NCBI GenBank assembly: GCA_965267355.1
Contig: OZ253956.1
Location: 868,001-932,000 of the forward strand
Source of the DNA: GCA-002793235 sp965267355
GTDB lineage: Bacteria; Bacteroidota; Bacteroidia; Flavobacteriales_E; Vicingaceae
DNA: 64,000 bases
Direction of reading: 5' to 3'
The notes under the pieces were generated by a model, which saw nothing but the letters and a program-made list of their open reading frames with translations, had not been told where the DNA came from and did no database searches. Of this stretch, positions 17,948 to 26,719 are shown in pieces. Numbering within the stretch: the first letter of the stretch is position 1; every line of letters begins with the position of its first letter. The translations under genes were made by a program, and so were the position numbers.

Positions 17948-19357
17948 CTAATCTGTTTCGTCCTCAGTAAGATTAGAAATATAAACTCTTGTACTTTTTA
18001 GCTGATAATATTCATTATAACACCTGTTTGTCCAAAAATCAGGATTGTTGGATATGTCGGTTACAAACAAGTTTTTCGGTTGTACAACGCGGTTAAAAAT
18101 GATTTCTTTAGGTTCTTTTTGCTGTGCTTTAAGTAATATTTCGTGTCGTGCGGCCAATTCTTTGTCAAATAATGCTGCTTTACCTGAAAAAATATCATTT
18201 AAGGCGTTAAATCCATTTCCTGTAAATAATACTCCGACTATTAAAAAGATCGCAAAAACAGCTCGATATTTAGCAACTCTGCTCATTAATTCATTTAATC
18301 GTTTAGAATCATTAAGCCAAACCGATAAATTAACAAACCATATAACTATAAAAAAGTAATACGCAATATTAAGTGTACGTTGTTGACCAAGTATTCCTGT
18401 AAACCAATACGGAGGAAAAACACAGATAAAGATAATCGTAAACAACAACAAAAGTGAAACCCATTTATTGAGATAAAAAGACTGTTTAAAAATCAAAAAC
18501 TTATTCTTTAGTTTATGATGAGCATTAACATAAAAAAAAGAGAGTGCAATTAATGGAATTGACATTATCCAAACAAGAACAAACCTTCCTACTTGTAAAA
18601 TGGACATCCCCAAAGAATTTAATAGATTATGATTGTTAATGTAAACCTCTTCTCTCGTACTATTTCCAGGAGCCAAAAACATAATACAAGAAAACCCTAT
18701 AGCTAGGAATAATTGTGTAAGTATAATTTTTTTAACCCGTAAATTGCTACACCATGACACCCAAAACATTACTGCTAAAAAAAATAGAATTAATAGTGTT
18801 AATACTTCATTAAACCCACAACTCAGAAACAATAAAAAACCTAACCCAAAATGCTGAAATGATTTTGCTTGCTGCTGCTTTAATATTTTTATTAAGCATG
18901 AAAAATATAATATAGAAATGCTTAGCCCTAATTGATAAATTACAGATCCTGTAAACCAATACACGCCTTCCGAAATAATTGGTAAATTATGTAGGTAGGT
19001 TAATGTAATTATTAAAGCACAGAACCAACTTGCTTTTTTCTGTTCTATAAATTGATTAAAGAATAAAACATTTACCACAAAAAATAATACCATCTGTAAA
19101 ATAGGTATTAACTTATACAATTTAAAGCTACCAAAAGAAATAGGGTTTAGGTACATTACAGCAGAGGAGATATATCTCCCGTTAAGATTTTGATAAGTGT
19201 TTTTCAATAATTGAACATAATCATTTTTAACATACTGAGCTGCAAATGCAAAATCATCAATCATCGGCTGAGCAAAAAAACTTAAATAGCAATACGGTAA
19301 TAAAGCAATTATCAAAAAGACAAAAAATAAATTCTTATTAGCTTTTTTGAAAAACAT
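17948..19357 (-). CDS. DUF6056-like multi-pass membrane protein
   Basis: From ATG 19357 (MFFKKANKN), the protein has 469 residues and roughly ten to eleven helices. A TTG ten codons upstream is the only alternative. The first loop contains FAQPMIDDFAFAAQYV, with an Asp pair in the position of a GT-C catalytic motif, then NLNGRYISS and ISEGVYWFTGS. This pattern corresponds to the DUF6056/GT-C-like proteins of envelope polysaccharide loci. It ends in a soluble C-terminal domain. It lies upstream of the gene at 16540-17898 on the same strand and is probably co-transcribed. Function is unproven; sugar or lipid transfer across the membrane is the best guess. Confidence 0.6.
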   Translation of the reverse strand: MFFKKANKNLFFVFLIIALLPYCYLSFFAQPMIDDFAFAAQYVKNDYVQLLKNTYQNLNGRYISSAVMYLNPISFGSFKLYKLIPILQMVLFFVVNVLFFNQFIEQKKASWFCALIITLTYLHNLPIISEGVYWFTGSVIYQLGLSISILYFSCLIKILKQQQAKSFQHFGLGFLLFLSCGFNEVLTLLILFFLAVMFWVSWCSNLRVKKIILTQLFLAIGFSCIMFLAPGNSTREEVYINNHNLLNSLGMSILQVGRFVLVWIMSIPLIALSFFYVNAHHKLKNKFLIFKQSFYLNKWVSLLLLFTIIFICVFPPYWFTGILGQQRTLNIAYYFFIVIWFVNLSVWLNDSKRLNELMSRVAKYRAVFAIFLIVGVLFTGNGFNALNDIFSGKAALFDKELAARHEILLKAQQKEPKEIIFNRVVQPKNLFVTDISNNPDFWTNRCYNEYYQLKSTRVYISNLTEDETD

Positions 19358-19529
19358 GATCAAAAATAGCTGAAATATTGTAAGCAATCATTAAGTCCGT
19401 CTTATTTGTTTGGTTTTCAGACACTTATAAAATAAGGGGTTGTTTGAGTTTTCTCAAAAAAATAGGGGTAAGATACTTGCCAAGGATAAAAATGCTTTAA
19501 ATCGCTTAAAATTGATTTTTCATCCAAAA

Positions 19530-19545
19530 TGTTTCACGTGGAACA
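19530..19545. promoter_or_regulatory. parS-like ParB-binding site 1
   Basis: The 16-mer TGTTTCACGTGGAACA matches the broadly conserved bacterial parS consensus TGTTNCACGTGNAACA. It abuts the mnmG stop codon (19546-19548) with no gap. An identical copy in the same orientation sits on the other side of mnmG. ParB/Spo0J binding here would mark the chromosome-origin region. Confidence 0.85.
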
Positions 19546-21408
19546 TTATCTTCCCATATAAACCATCAACACAGAAATATCTGATGGAGAAATTCCGCTT
19601 ATGCGAGATGCTTGTCCAACTGTTTTTGGTTTTACTGCAGATAACTTTTCTACAGCTTCAGCTGAAAGAGAACTTAATTGAGTATAATCAATGTCATCAT
19701 AAATATTTATATTTTCAAGTCGCATAATCTTTTCTGCAACTTCTTTTTCTCGTTTAATATAACCATCATACTTCATTAAAATTTCAGCACTTTCAACCTC
19801 TTCATCACAGAAGTTCTGAATACTTCCACTAAGTTTTTTGTTAAAAGAACTTAACTCATTGATGTTAATATTTGGTCTAGTAATAACAGATGATGCCTTC
19901 ACTTTCTGTTTTAATAAAGAGCTCTTCTGCTTACCTAAATAATCGTTTACTTCTTCTGGAATTAAACTCGTTGTTTTAAAATCATTGATAATTTTCTCAA
20001 TGTTTTTCTTTTTTACTTGTACCCCTTTCATCCGGTCTTCACTTGCCAAACCTAGTTCGAAACCAACAGGAGTAAGTCTTACATCAGCATTATCTTGTCG
20101 CAATAAAATTCTATATTCCGCTCTAGAAGTAAACATTCTATATGGCTCCTTCGTTCCTTTGGTAATTAAATCATCTATTAATACTCCAATGTATGCTTCA
20201 TCTCTTTTAAGCACAAAAGCATCATTTTCATTAATTTTTAAATGAGCATTTATTCCAGCCATTAAACCTTGTCCGGCAGCTTCTTCATAACCAGTGGTAC
20301 CGTTTATTTGTCCCGCAAAATACAAGCCTGAAATAAGTTTCGTTTCAAGCGTATTTTTAAGTTGTGTTGGTTGAAAAAAATCATATTCAATAGCATACCC
20401 TGGTCTAAACATTCTGGCATTTTCAAAACCAGGAATTAATTTCATGGCTTCATACTGAACACTTTCAGGTAAAGATGTAGAGAAACCATTCAAATAAATT
20501 TCAACGGTATTCCAACCCTCTGGTTCAACAAAAAGTTGATGTCTTTCTCTTTCAGAAAACCGCACAATTTTATCCTCAATAGACGGACAGTATCTTGGTC
20601 CCAACCCTTGGATCCTACCTGTAAACATAGGTGATTTTTCAAACCCCGTTTGAAGGATTTCGTGCACATTAGGGTTAGTATAAGCAATAAAACAACTTCT
20701 CTGGTTGCTTAATTTTAGAGTATCTGTAAAAGAAAATTTACCTGGATTGTCGTCTCCTGGTTGTTCCTCCATTTTAGTATAATCTAAACTTCTTCCATCA
20801 ACTCTTGGTGGGGTTCCTGTTTTCATTCTTCCTGATTCAAAACCAAAACCAACCAACTGCTCCGTTAAACCAACTGACGATCTTGCTCCTGCTCTACCTC
20901 CGCCAAACTTCTTTTCCCCAATATGAATTAAGCCATTTAAAAAAGTTCCATTAGTAAGAATTACCGCCTTAGATTTAAACTCAACACCAATTTGTGTTTT
21001 AACTCCTATGCATTTTCCATTCTCCTCTATAAGCTCAACAACCATGTCTTGCCAAAACTCTAAGTTCTCCGTTTTCTCTAATTGTAATCGCCACTCTTTA
21101 GAAAATAGCATCCTATCATTCTGTGATCTTGGGCTCCACATTGCAGGGCCTTTCGAACGGTTTAGCATCTTAAACTGTATGGCACTTTTATCACTAATAA
21201 TTCCTGAAAAACCACCTAAAGCATCAATTTCGCGAACAATCTGCCCCTTAGCCACACCACCCATTGCAGGGTTACACGACATTTGAGCAATCGTATCCAT
21301 GTTCATAGTAATGAGTAGCGTTTTAGAGCCTAATTTGGCAGATGCAGAAGCTGCTTCACAACCCGCGTGACCTCCTCCAACAACTATTATGTCATACTGT
21401 TTTTCCAT
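19546..21408 (-). CDS. mnmG: tRNA uridine 5-carboxymethylaminomethyl(34) synthesis enzyme MnmG (GidA)
   Basis: This 620-residue FAD enzyme works with MnmE to modify U34 of certain tRNAs. The N-terminal dinucleotide fold (VVGGGHAGCEAA) is visible. So are the family blocks CNPAMGGVAKGQIVREIDALGG, KFGGGRAGARSS, GTPPRVDGR, YCPSIEDKIVRF and YAIEYDF, and the C-terminal tRNA-binding region ends GISPSDISVL. Length is normal. It is the last gene of an operon starting with the DUF4175 gene. Both gene ends touch parS sites: one occupies the leader three to eighteen bases upstream of the ATG, the other abuts the stop. mnmG lies close to oriC in many bacteria. Confidence 0.96.
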   Translation of the reverse strand: MEKQYDIIVVGGGHAGCEAASASAKLGSKTLLITMNMDTIAQMSCNPAMGGVAKGQIVREIDALGGFSGIISDKSAIQFKMLNRSKGPAMWSPRSQNDRMLFSKEWRLQLEKTENLEFWQDMVVELIEENGKCIGVKTQIGVEFKSKAVILTNGTFLNGLIHIGEKKFGGGRAGARSSVGLTEQLVGFGFESGRMKTGTPPRVDGRSLDYTKMEEQPGDDNPGKFSFTDTLKLSNQRSCFIAYTNPNVHEILQTGFEKSPMFTGRIQGLGPRYCPSIEDKIVRFSERERHQLFVEPEGWNTVEIYLNGFSTSLPESVQYEAMKLIPGFENARMFRPGYAIEYDFFQPTQLKNTLETKLISGLYFAGQINGTTGYEEAAGQGLMAGINAHLKINENDAFVLKRDEAYIGVLIDDLITKGTKEPYRMFTSRAEYRILLRQDNADVRLTPVGFELGLASEDRMKGVQVKKKNIEKIINDFKTTSLIPEEVNDYLGKQKSSLLKQKVKASSVITRPNININELSSFNKKLSGSIQNFCDEEVESAEILMKYDGYIKREKEVAEKIMRLENINIYDDIDYTQLSSLSAEAVEKLSAVKPKTVGQASRISGISPSDISVLMVYMGR

Positions 21409-21410
21409 AA

Positions 21411-21426
21411 TGTTTCACGTGGAACA
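21411..21426. promoter_or_regulatory. parS-like ParB-binding site 2, in the mnmG leader
   Basis: A second perfect TGTTTCACGTGGAACA lies 1,881 bases from the first, in the same orientation. It fills nearly all of the 19-base gap between the ybeY stop (21428) and the mnmG start codon (21408), so it covers the ribosome-binding region of mnmG. The identity over 16 bases with the parS consensus is unlikely by chance twice in 2 kb. Confidence 0.86.
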
Positions 21427-21427
21427 A

Positions 21428-21859
21428 TTATTTCGACTGCAAAGATAGGTAAAAATCTTCCTTAGCTCTCATTTGAGATTGTTCTGCTTCAGTCTTATCA
21501 TTATAACCAAGTAAGTGTAAAACACCATGTATCATAACACGATTTAACTCTGTTATAAAAGACACCTCGTAGTCATTTGCATTCTCTCTAACACGATCTA
21601 TGCTAATAAATATATCAGCATTTATCACATCATCTTCACAATAATTAAAAGTGATGATGTCAGTTAATGTATCGTGATTTAAGAAGTCTAAATTAATTTT
21701 ATGTAAGTAGTTATCTGAGCAAAAAATATAGGTGATTTCGCCTGATTTTTTACCTTCCTTTACAATCGTATTTCGAATCCACTTAATAACGTCATTTTCA
21801 TTCTCTAATGAAAATGATGTGTCTTCAGCATGAAAAGAAATTGAGGGCTTAAAACTCAT
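21428..21859 (-). CDS. ybeY: Endoribonuclease YbeY (16S rRNA maturation)
   Basis: The 143-residue metal-dependent RNase is involved in 16S rRNA 3' maturation and ribosome quality control. The zinc motif region reads MIHGVLHLLGYNDKTEAE. The two histidines of HGVLH are kept, but the usual third His of HGxLHLxGYDH is replaced (YND), a variation I also associate with other Bacteroidota. The upstream strand LNRVMIHG, DTLTDIITFNY (substrate groove) and the C-terminal MRAKED complete the match. It overlaps the preceding RsbW-like gene by one base, so it is translationally coupled. Confidence 0.9.
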   Translation of the reverse strand: MSFKPSISFHAEDTSFSLENENDVIKWIRNTIVKEGKKSGEITYIFCSDNYLHKINLDFLNHDTLTDIITFNYCEDDVINADIFISIDRVRENANDYEVSFITELNRVMIHGVLHLLGYNDKTEAEQSQMRAKEDFYLSLQSK

Positions 21860-22278
21860 TAACTATTTGAAATAGAGAATTTTAACTTTATCTTTGAACC
21901 ATTGTTTTCAAAAGAAACATCATCAGCCAAATTTTGCATTAAAAAAATTCCTCGCCCTCTTAGGGAAGTAATGTTTTCAGGCAAAGTGGGATCAGGCACA
22001 TCGTTTAGGTTAAACCCCTTGCCCTCATCTTCAACAGTAAATGCAACTTCATTGGTATCGCCTTGAACATTCAGACAAACTTTTTTTAAAGGGTCTAATT
22101 GATTACCATGAGTAATGGCATTGTTTACAGCCTCAGTAATTGCAATCAGGATATTACCATAATCATCTTCGCTAACATGTCTCTGGTCACAAAAATCATC
22201 TACAAATGTTTCTATTTGGGATAAACTTTCTAATTGTGATGAAAGCTCTAATTTTTGAACTGTTCCTTCTTCTATCAT
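21859..22278 (-). CDS. RsbW-like HATPase anti-sigma/serine kinase domain protein
   Basis: This 139-residue GHKL ATPase domain is of the RsbW/SpoIIAB type. The N box is visible in ITEAVNNAITHGN, the G1 box in VEDEGKGFNLNDVP and the G2 box in SLRGRGIFLMQ. Such proteins bind and phosphorylate antagonists or hold sigma factors. No RsbV, STAS or sigma gene is adjacent, so its partner is unknown. Its start codon overlaps the DUF4175 stop (ATGA) and its end overlaps the ybeY start. The unit DUF4175-RsbW-YbeY-MnmG is a tight operon of mixed function. Confidence 0.85.
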   Translation of the reverse strand: MIEEGTVQKLELSSQLESLSQIETFVDDFCDQRHVSEDDYGNILIAITEAVNNAITHGNQLDPLKKVCLNVQGDTNEVAFTVEDEGKGFNLNDVPDPTLPENITSLRGRGIFLMQNLADDVSFENNGSKIKLKFSISNS

Positions 22279-25200
22279 TGGTTAATCTGTTGAAAATACT
22301 GGTTTACTTTTCCTTTATAAAAAGTGCTTAAATTAGGCGGAGTAGTTTTTAGCAAATCTACTTCTTTTTCTTTTTCCTTATTATACTCAAAATATAATTC
22401 AGGGTTGCGTTGTTCCTTAACAATTCCTTCTTTCGACTCTCGTTTATCATCCCACTCACGTTCTCTTTCTGCCTTCTCAGACTCCAACAACCTTGTTAAA
22501 ATTTCTTTTTGTCTGTTAATAGTTTCTTGTGTAATACGTTTGTTTACAATATCGGTTTCGTTTTCTTCCATTAATTTAGACATACCATTTAACCCAGTTC
22601 CCCCGCCTGATTTTTTTAGCTTATTTAACTCTTCTCTAATCTTAGCTTGTTGGGCAGCCATTTTCGCTAAAGATTCGCTCATCCCTCCTTTTCCTATTCC
22701 CATGCCTTGTTGTTCTCCTTTCTTTTTACCCCCAGGCATATTACCTTGTTCCATCGCTTTTTTCATTTGTTCTAATTGCTTGCTTAATTGCTCTTGCATT
22801 TTTTTTACTGCTCCAAATCCGGGTTTTGGTTTACCGTTCCCACCCGGTTTATTACAGCTTCCTTCCCCTTGTTTTTGAGAGCGCATTTGTGCTTGCATTT
22901 GTTGTAAAGCTTCATCAAACAACAAAGCTAAATTGTTTACTGAAGTCATTACATATTGCTGACGAGCAGCAGCCATTGGTATTTGTCGCTCAGCCATATA
23001 ATAAATGGTTTTATCCATATTGCTATTAATTGCACTAATTTCTTTATTAATGGTTGATTCTAATTGAACAACTCTTTTGCTTAAAGCAAACAATGAATCT
23101 TCAATCATTTTAGCGTCATCCTTTAGCTTTTTCTGTTTTTGAGTTAACTCAACATATTCCGGGCTTTTTCGGTTTATTTTTTTGTATTGTTCCATTAACT
23201 CTTCCTGCTCAAATGACAAATGAATTAAATTGTCCAATAGCTGACGAAGGGCATCCATATCCTCCCCTTGATTTTCTGCTGCTTGTTGCATAGCTGCCAT
23301 TTGCTGAGCCATTTCCTGCATTTTCTGAGCAGCATTTTTTTGAGATTGTGATGATTTTTTGTTTTTGCCATTTTGTAATTGGTCTGAACTGTTCTTCATT
23401 TCCTCAGAAATTTCTTCTTGTTTTTCTTTGGTATCTTCCATTCCGTTTGGTCGTTCTAATTCTTTATCCATTTGATTAAGTTGATCTAATTCCTTTTTTA
23501 ATTCGTCAAACTCTTCGTTTAATTGCTCCTGCTTTTCGGCAAGTTTTTCATTACTTTCCTTTTTGTTTTTGGTGTCTTCTGAAAGTTGATTTTGTTGCTC
23601 AGCAAGTTCGTCCAGTTTATTCTTTACCTCATCTAGTTTTTGTTCAAACTCCATTTGCTTAAACAACTCTAGCGAACGGTCTAATTCTTTTTCTAAATCT
23701 TTGTTAGACAGCTCCATTTTGTCTAGCTCATTCTCAAACATATTTTTATCTAACTTATCCATCATCTCTTGTAGTTTTTCCATCATTTCTTTCATTTCAT
23801 CAGTCATTAACTCATCAAACAATTTTTGTAACTGCTCCTGCTTTTGCAAAATTTCTTCACTGTACTGCTTGTATTCATTTTGCTGTTGGTTATTCTTCTG
23901 GTTTTGTTGCTGAACTTCATTTACTTTCTTCTCCAACTCTTTCTGTTTTTCCAATAAATCTTTGAGCTTTTGTTTTTCTTCCCATCCTATTTCTTTTTTC
24001 TCTGCTAATTTTTTCTTTAAATCTTCGAGTTCTTTTTGGATTTGCTTGGCATTTTTAATGCCTTCACTCAAACTTTCTTTAATCTCATTGTTACTTTTTG
24101 TGGTTTGAACATTCCTTTCTTTGATAGATTTTGATTTAAAAGTTTTAAGAGCAGATTTCGTAGATTTTCTACCATTCACCCCATCATTATCCCAAACAGT
24201 AAAATAATAGCTTATCTCGTCTCCTGGAAGGATATTTAGCTCCTCTAGGTTCCAGAAATGAAAAAACTCATCAATATTCGTTGCATTGTTATGCGGAATG
24301 TTTATCTGCTTTGGTCGGTTTCTGTTCGGTAAAGAATCTATTTTAGTAAGAATGTGATAGTGAAATGATAATCCTGAGAAACCATAATCATCAGTTATTT
24401 CTCCTCTAAAATAAATTCGGCTATCATTAGTAGAATCTTTCTTTTCAGTAACATTAATTGTAGGAAACTTATCGGGAACAACTTGTAATGAGTATTGCAC
24501 AGTATCACCAAACTCCACAAAACTGTTAGATGGAATAATGGCATACCCTTGGTTTTTTATTGCGATTTTTTGGTGAATAAATTGTGTTGCTGCCGATTTT
24601 AACTGAAAAGAACTATCGCTATCTACAAAATAAACATAATCTGCATCTTCAGCCTGTATGTTCCATTTTAACTGTGTTCCTTCAGGCAATATTAAATCAC
24701 CCGTATTGGTAATAACTTCATTCTTCTTATTCAAGTATTTTGGATAATTAATACTAATAGTGAAATCTGTTAATATGGGATTGGGAATCACCTTCAGTTC
24801 ATGCTCTTTAGAGTAAAAACCTGAGGCATAAAGTTTAAAGTTTTTACCTGACTGAACGTTTTTAAATGTATAACTGTAATTACGTTTGTCTTCTTTACTT
24901 AAAGGAAGTTTTATTCCGTTTTGTTCTAAGTATATTTTGTCTGGCAACTGATTACCCGAAAGGGTAACTTTAAGATTGAAATCTTTATTTTTTAATACAT
25001 TAAGATTTGGGTTTGCTATTTCCATTTTAAATGGAGCAATAGGCTCAATATAAGTGTTATGATTAATCAAACGATTAGTGCTCTCAGTAAGAATTTTGGG
25101 TGAAGTAATTGAAATTCCAACAATTAACAATAAGGGAATTATTAAATACTTTAAATGCTTTTTGTTTTCTCCTATATTAATCGCATTGCTAAATGGCACA

Positions 25201-25619
25201 GGTTTTAGTTCAACTGCTTTTTGATCTATACTTGCCAAAAGCAATTGATCGTTTTTAGTAGAAGCTAATCGCTCTAATTGAAGCACATTGATTAGTTTGT
25301 CCTTTACTTCCTCAAAATGATTACCAATAATTTCTGCTGCCTGCTTATGGTTAATTACTTTACCAAAATGATAAAGCTTTAGTAGTGGAATAACTATGTA
25401 ATAAACCAAAAGATAAATGGCTGTAATTAAAAAACTGTAAAACAAAATGGTTCTTCCTGTGGTATCAAATTGACCAAAATACTCAATGGTGGTAAACACA
25501 ACAAAGGTGAGCAGCAACAGGCCAGCACTATAAATTCCTCCACGTATCAAGCGGTTTTTATAATACTTTCTGATAAAAGCGTCTAGCTTTTGAATGAGTA
25601 TTTGATAATTATTGCTCAC
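22275..25619 (-). CDS. DUF4175 giant coiled-coil membrane protein
   Basis: The 1,114-residue protein starts with two closely spaced membrane helices (about residues 26-46 and 56-80) and a third near 150-165. A large beta-rich extracytoplasmic region follows (about 180-500) with repeated Ig-like strands. Then comes a very long Gln/Glu/Lys-rich coiled coil (about 510-800) and a Gly/Lys/Met-rich, low-complexity tail (about 930-1010, e.g. GKPKPGFGAVKKMQ). This architecture corresponds to Bacteroidota DUF4175. The role is unknown; a structural envelope protein is plausible. It heads the operon that continues into the RsbW-like gene by a 4-base overlap. Confidence 0.85.
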   Translation of the reverse strand: MSNNYQILIQKLDAFIRKYYKNRLIRGGIYSAGLLLLTFVVFTTIEYFGQFDTTGRTILFYSFLITAIYLLVYYIVIPLLKLYHFGKVINHKQAAEIIGNHFEEVKDKLINVLQLERLASTKNDQLLLASIDQKAVELKPVPFSNAINIGENKKHLKYLIIPLLLIVGISITSPKILTESTNRLINHNTYIEPIAPFKMEIANPNLNVLKNKDFNLKVTLSGNQLPDKIYLEQNGIKLPLSKEDKRNYSYTFKNVQSGKNFKLYASGFYSKEHELKVIPNPILTDFTISINYPKYLNKKNEVITNTGDLILPEGTQLKWNIQAEDADYVYFVDSDSSFQLKSAATQFIHQKIAIKNQGYAIIPSNSFVEFGDTVQYSLQVVPDKFPTINVTEKKDSTNDSRIYFRGEITDDYGFSGLSFHYHILTKIDSLPNRNRPKQINIPHNNATNIDEFFHFWNLEELNILPGDEISYYFTVWDNDGVNGRKSTKSALKTFKSKSIKERNVQTTKSNNEIKESLSEGIKNAKQIQKELEDLKKKLAEKKEIGWEEKQKLKDLLEKQKELEKKVNEVQQQNQKNNQQQNEYKQYSEEILQKQEQLQKLFDELMTDEMKEMMEKLQEMMDKLDKNMFENELDKMELSNKDLEKELDRSLELFKQMEFEQKLDEVKNKLDELAEQQNQLSEDTKNKKESNEKLAEKQEQLNEEFDELKKELDQLNQMDKELERPNGMEDTKEKQEEISEEMKNSSDQLQNGKNKKSSQSQKNAAQKMQEMAQQMAAMQQAAENQGEDMDALRQLLDNLIHLSFEQEELMEQYKKINRKSPEYVELTQKQKKLKDDAKMIEDSLFALSKRVVQLESTINKEISAINSNMDKTIYYMAERQIPMAAARQQYVMTSVNNLALLFDEALQQMQAQMRSQKQGEGSCNKPGGNGKPKPGFGAVKKMQEQLSKQLEQMKKAMEQGNMPGGKKKGEQQGMGIGKGGMSESLAKMAAQQAKIREELNKLKKSGGGTGLNGMSKLMEENETDIVNKRITQETINRQKEILTRLLESEKAEREREWDDKRESKEGIVKEQRNPELYFEYNKEKEKEVDLLKTTPPNLSTFYKGKVNQYFQQINQ

Positions 25620-25717
25620 AATTAGTTATACGGTTAATTCAATAAAATCTTATTTGCCCGACTTATAAAGTTCGGAATTTTTTAATTAACTCCCGTTATT
25701 ATTGTGTTTTAAAGGTT

Positions 25718-26719
25718 TTATTTAATCTTTTTTAACAAGTCAACCACTTGTTGTGGTGAGATTTTTTGAATACAATTACAAGATACGTTATTGCTGCATT
25801 TTTCACAACTTTCATCAAACACCAAGGCTTCTGAATTAATGCCCAATGGTCTCCACCTTCTAGGGTGAATGGGTCTTTTCGGAGAAAAAAGCCCGATTGC
25901 TTTTTTGTTTAATGCCCCTGCTATGTGTAGTGGTCCAGTGCTAGCTGCTACCAAACCATCAGTATTACCGATAAAAGCAATAAACTCATTTAAAGTCAGC
26001 TTGCCTATTAATGATTTTACATTTGGAGTATCGAAAGGTAAATTGTCCCCGATAAGTTCACCCTCATCTTTAGTGCCTGTAATAAAAATTTCAAATTTTT
26101 CTTGAGGAAGTAGCTCAATAAGATTAGCAAAATTTTGAAGTCCCCACTCTTTGGCACTTCCCTTAGATTTGGGGTGTAAAATAACATTGATTTTATCTTT
26201 AATTATTAACTCTTGTAGTTCTGGTTTTAGTGGTTGCGTTTTTTCTAATCGTAGATAAGAAGATAATTCCTTAAGAGACAAATCATCAGTAATAGCAAGG
26301 GGTTGAAGTAATTTTAAATTAAGTTGTGCTTCGTGTAAATCAGATTTTTTTCGCGAAAACGCTACTTTTTTATTACAAGTAAAAAGATGAAATAACCTGT
26401 TAGTTGTACCAACCCTATAAGGGATTTTTGCTTTATGAACTACTCGTGCTAGTTTTTTATTCGGAAACACATGTATAAAGACATCTGCTTCCAACTTTTT
26501 TAACGCTTTTGAAGGATTATCTTCCTGTTGCAATTCGTCCCAATTCAAAAATTCATCAATGTAAACAGATGTTTCTACTATGGGCTGGGTATAAGTTTTA
26601 CCCAAAAACAATACCTTACAGTTGGGGTATTTTGCCTTAATTACCCCAGCCACCGGTAATGTCAACACCACATCTCCAATACTATCAGTTCTGCTTATTA
26701 TTACTTTTTTAGGATTCAT
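25718..26719 (-). CDS. Glycosyltransferase family 9 (heptosyltransferase-like)
   Basis: The 333-residue cytosolic GT-B enzyme is of the ADP-heptose:LPS heptosyltransferase type. The N terminus IISRTDSIGDVVLTLP is diagnostic of GT9. Further blocks are VILHPKSKGSAKEW in the middle and GLVAASTGPLHIAGALN, the donor-binding signature, near the C terminus. A Cys-rich tail (CEKCSNNVSCNC) is notable. It overlaps the upstream GT2 gene by 11 bases, forming a two-gene LPS core or lipooligosaccharide unit. The donor sugar is not necessarily heptose in Bacteroidota. Confidence 0.9.
   Translation of the reverse strand: MNPKKVIISRTDSIGDVVLTLPVAGVIKAKYPNCKVLFLGKTYTQPIVETSVYIDEFLNWDELQQEDNPSKALKKLEADVFIHVFPNKKLARVVHKAKIPYRVGTTNRLFHLFTCNKKVAFSRKKSDLHEAQLNLKLLQPLAITDDLSLKELSSYLRLEKTQPLKPELQELIIKDKINVILHPKSKGSAKEWGLQNFANLIELLPQEKFEIFITGTKDEGELIGDNLPFDTPNVKSLIGKLTLNEFIAFIGNTDGLVAASTGPLHIAGALNKKAIGLFSPKRPIHPRRWRPLGINSEALVFDESCEKCSNNVSCNCIQKISPQQVVDLLKKIK

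Noticed and set aside
19442..19462. TTTGAG-TTTT-CTCAAA hairpin downstream of mnmG
   Set aside because: No T-run follows the stem in either useful direction, so it is not a terminator; no other role is apparent.
25650..25700. Imperfect hairpin between the DUF4175 and GT9 genes
   Set aside because: The stem CCGACTT/AAGTTCGG has a bulge and no T-run at the correct side for the minus-strand genes.
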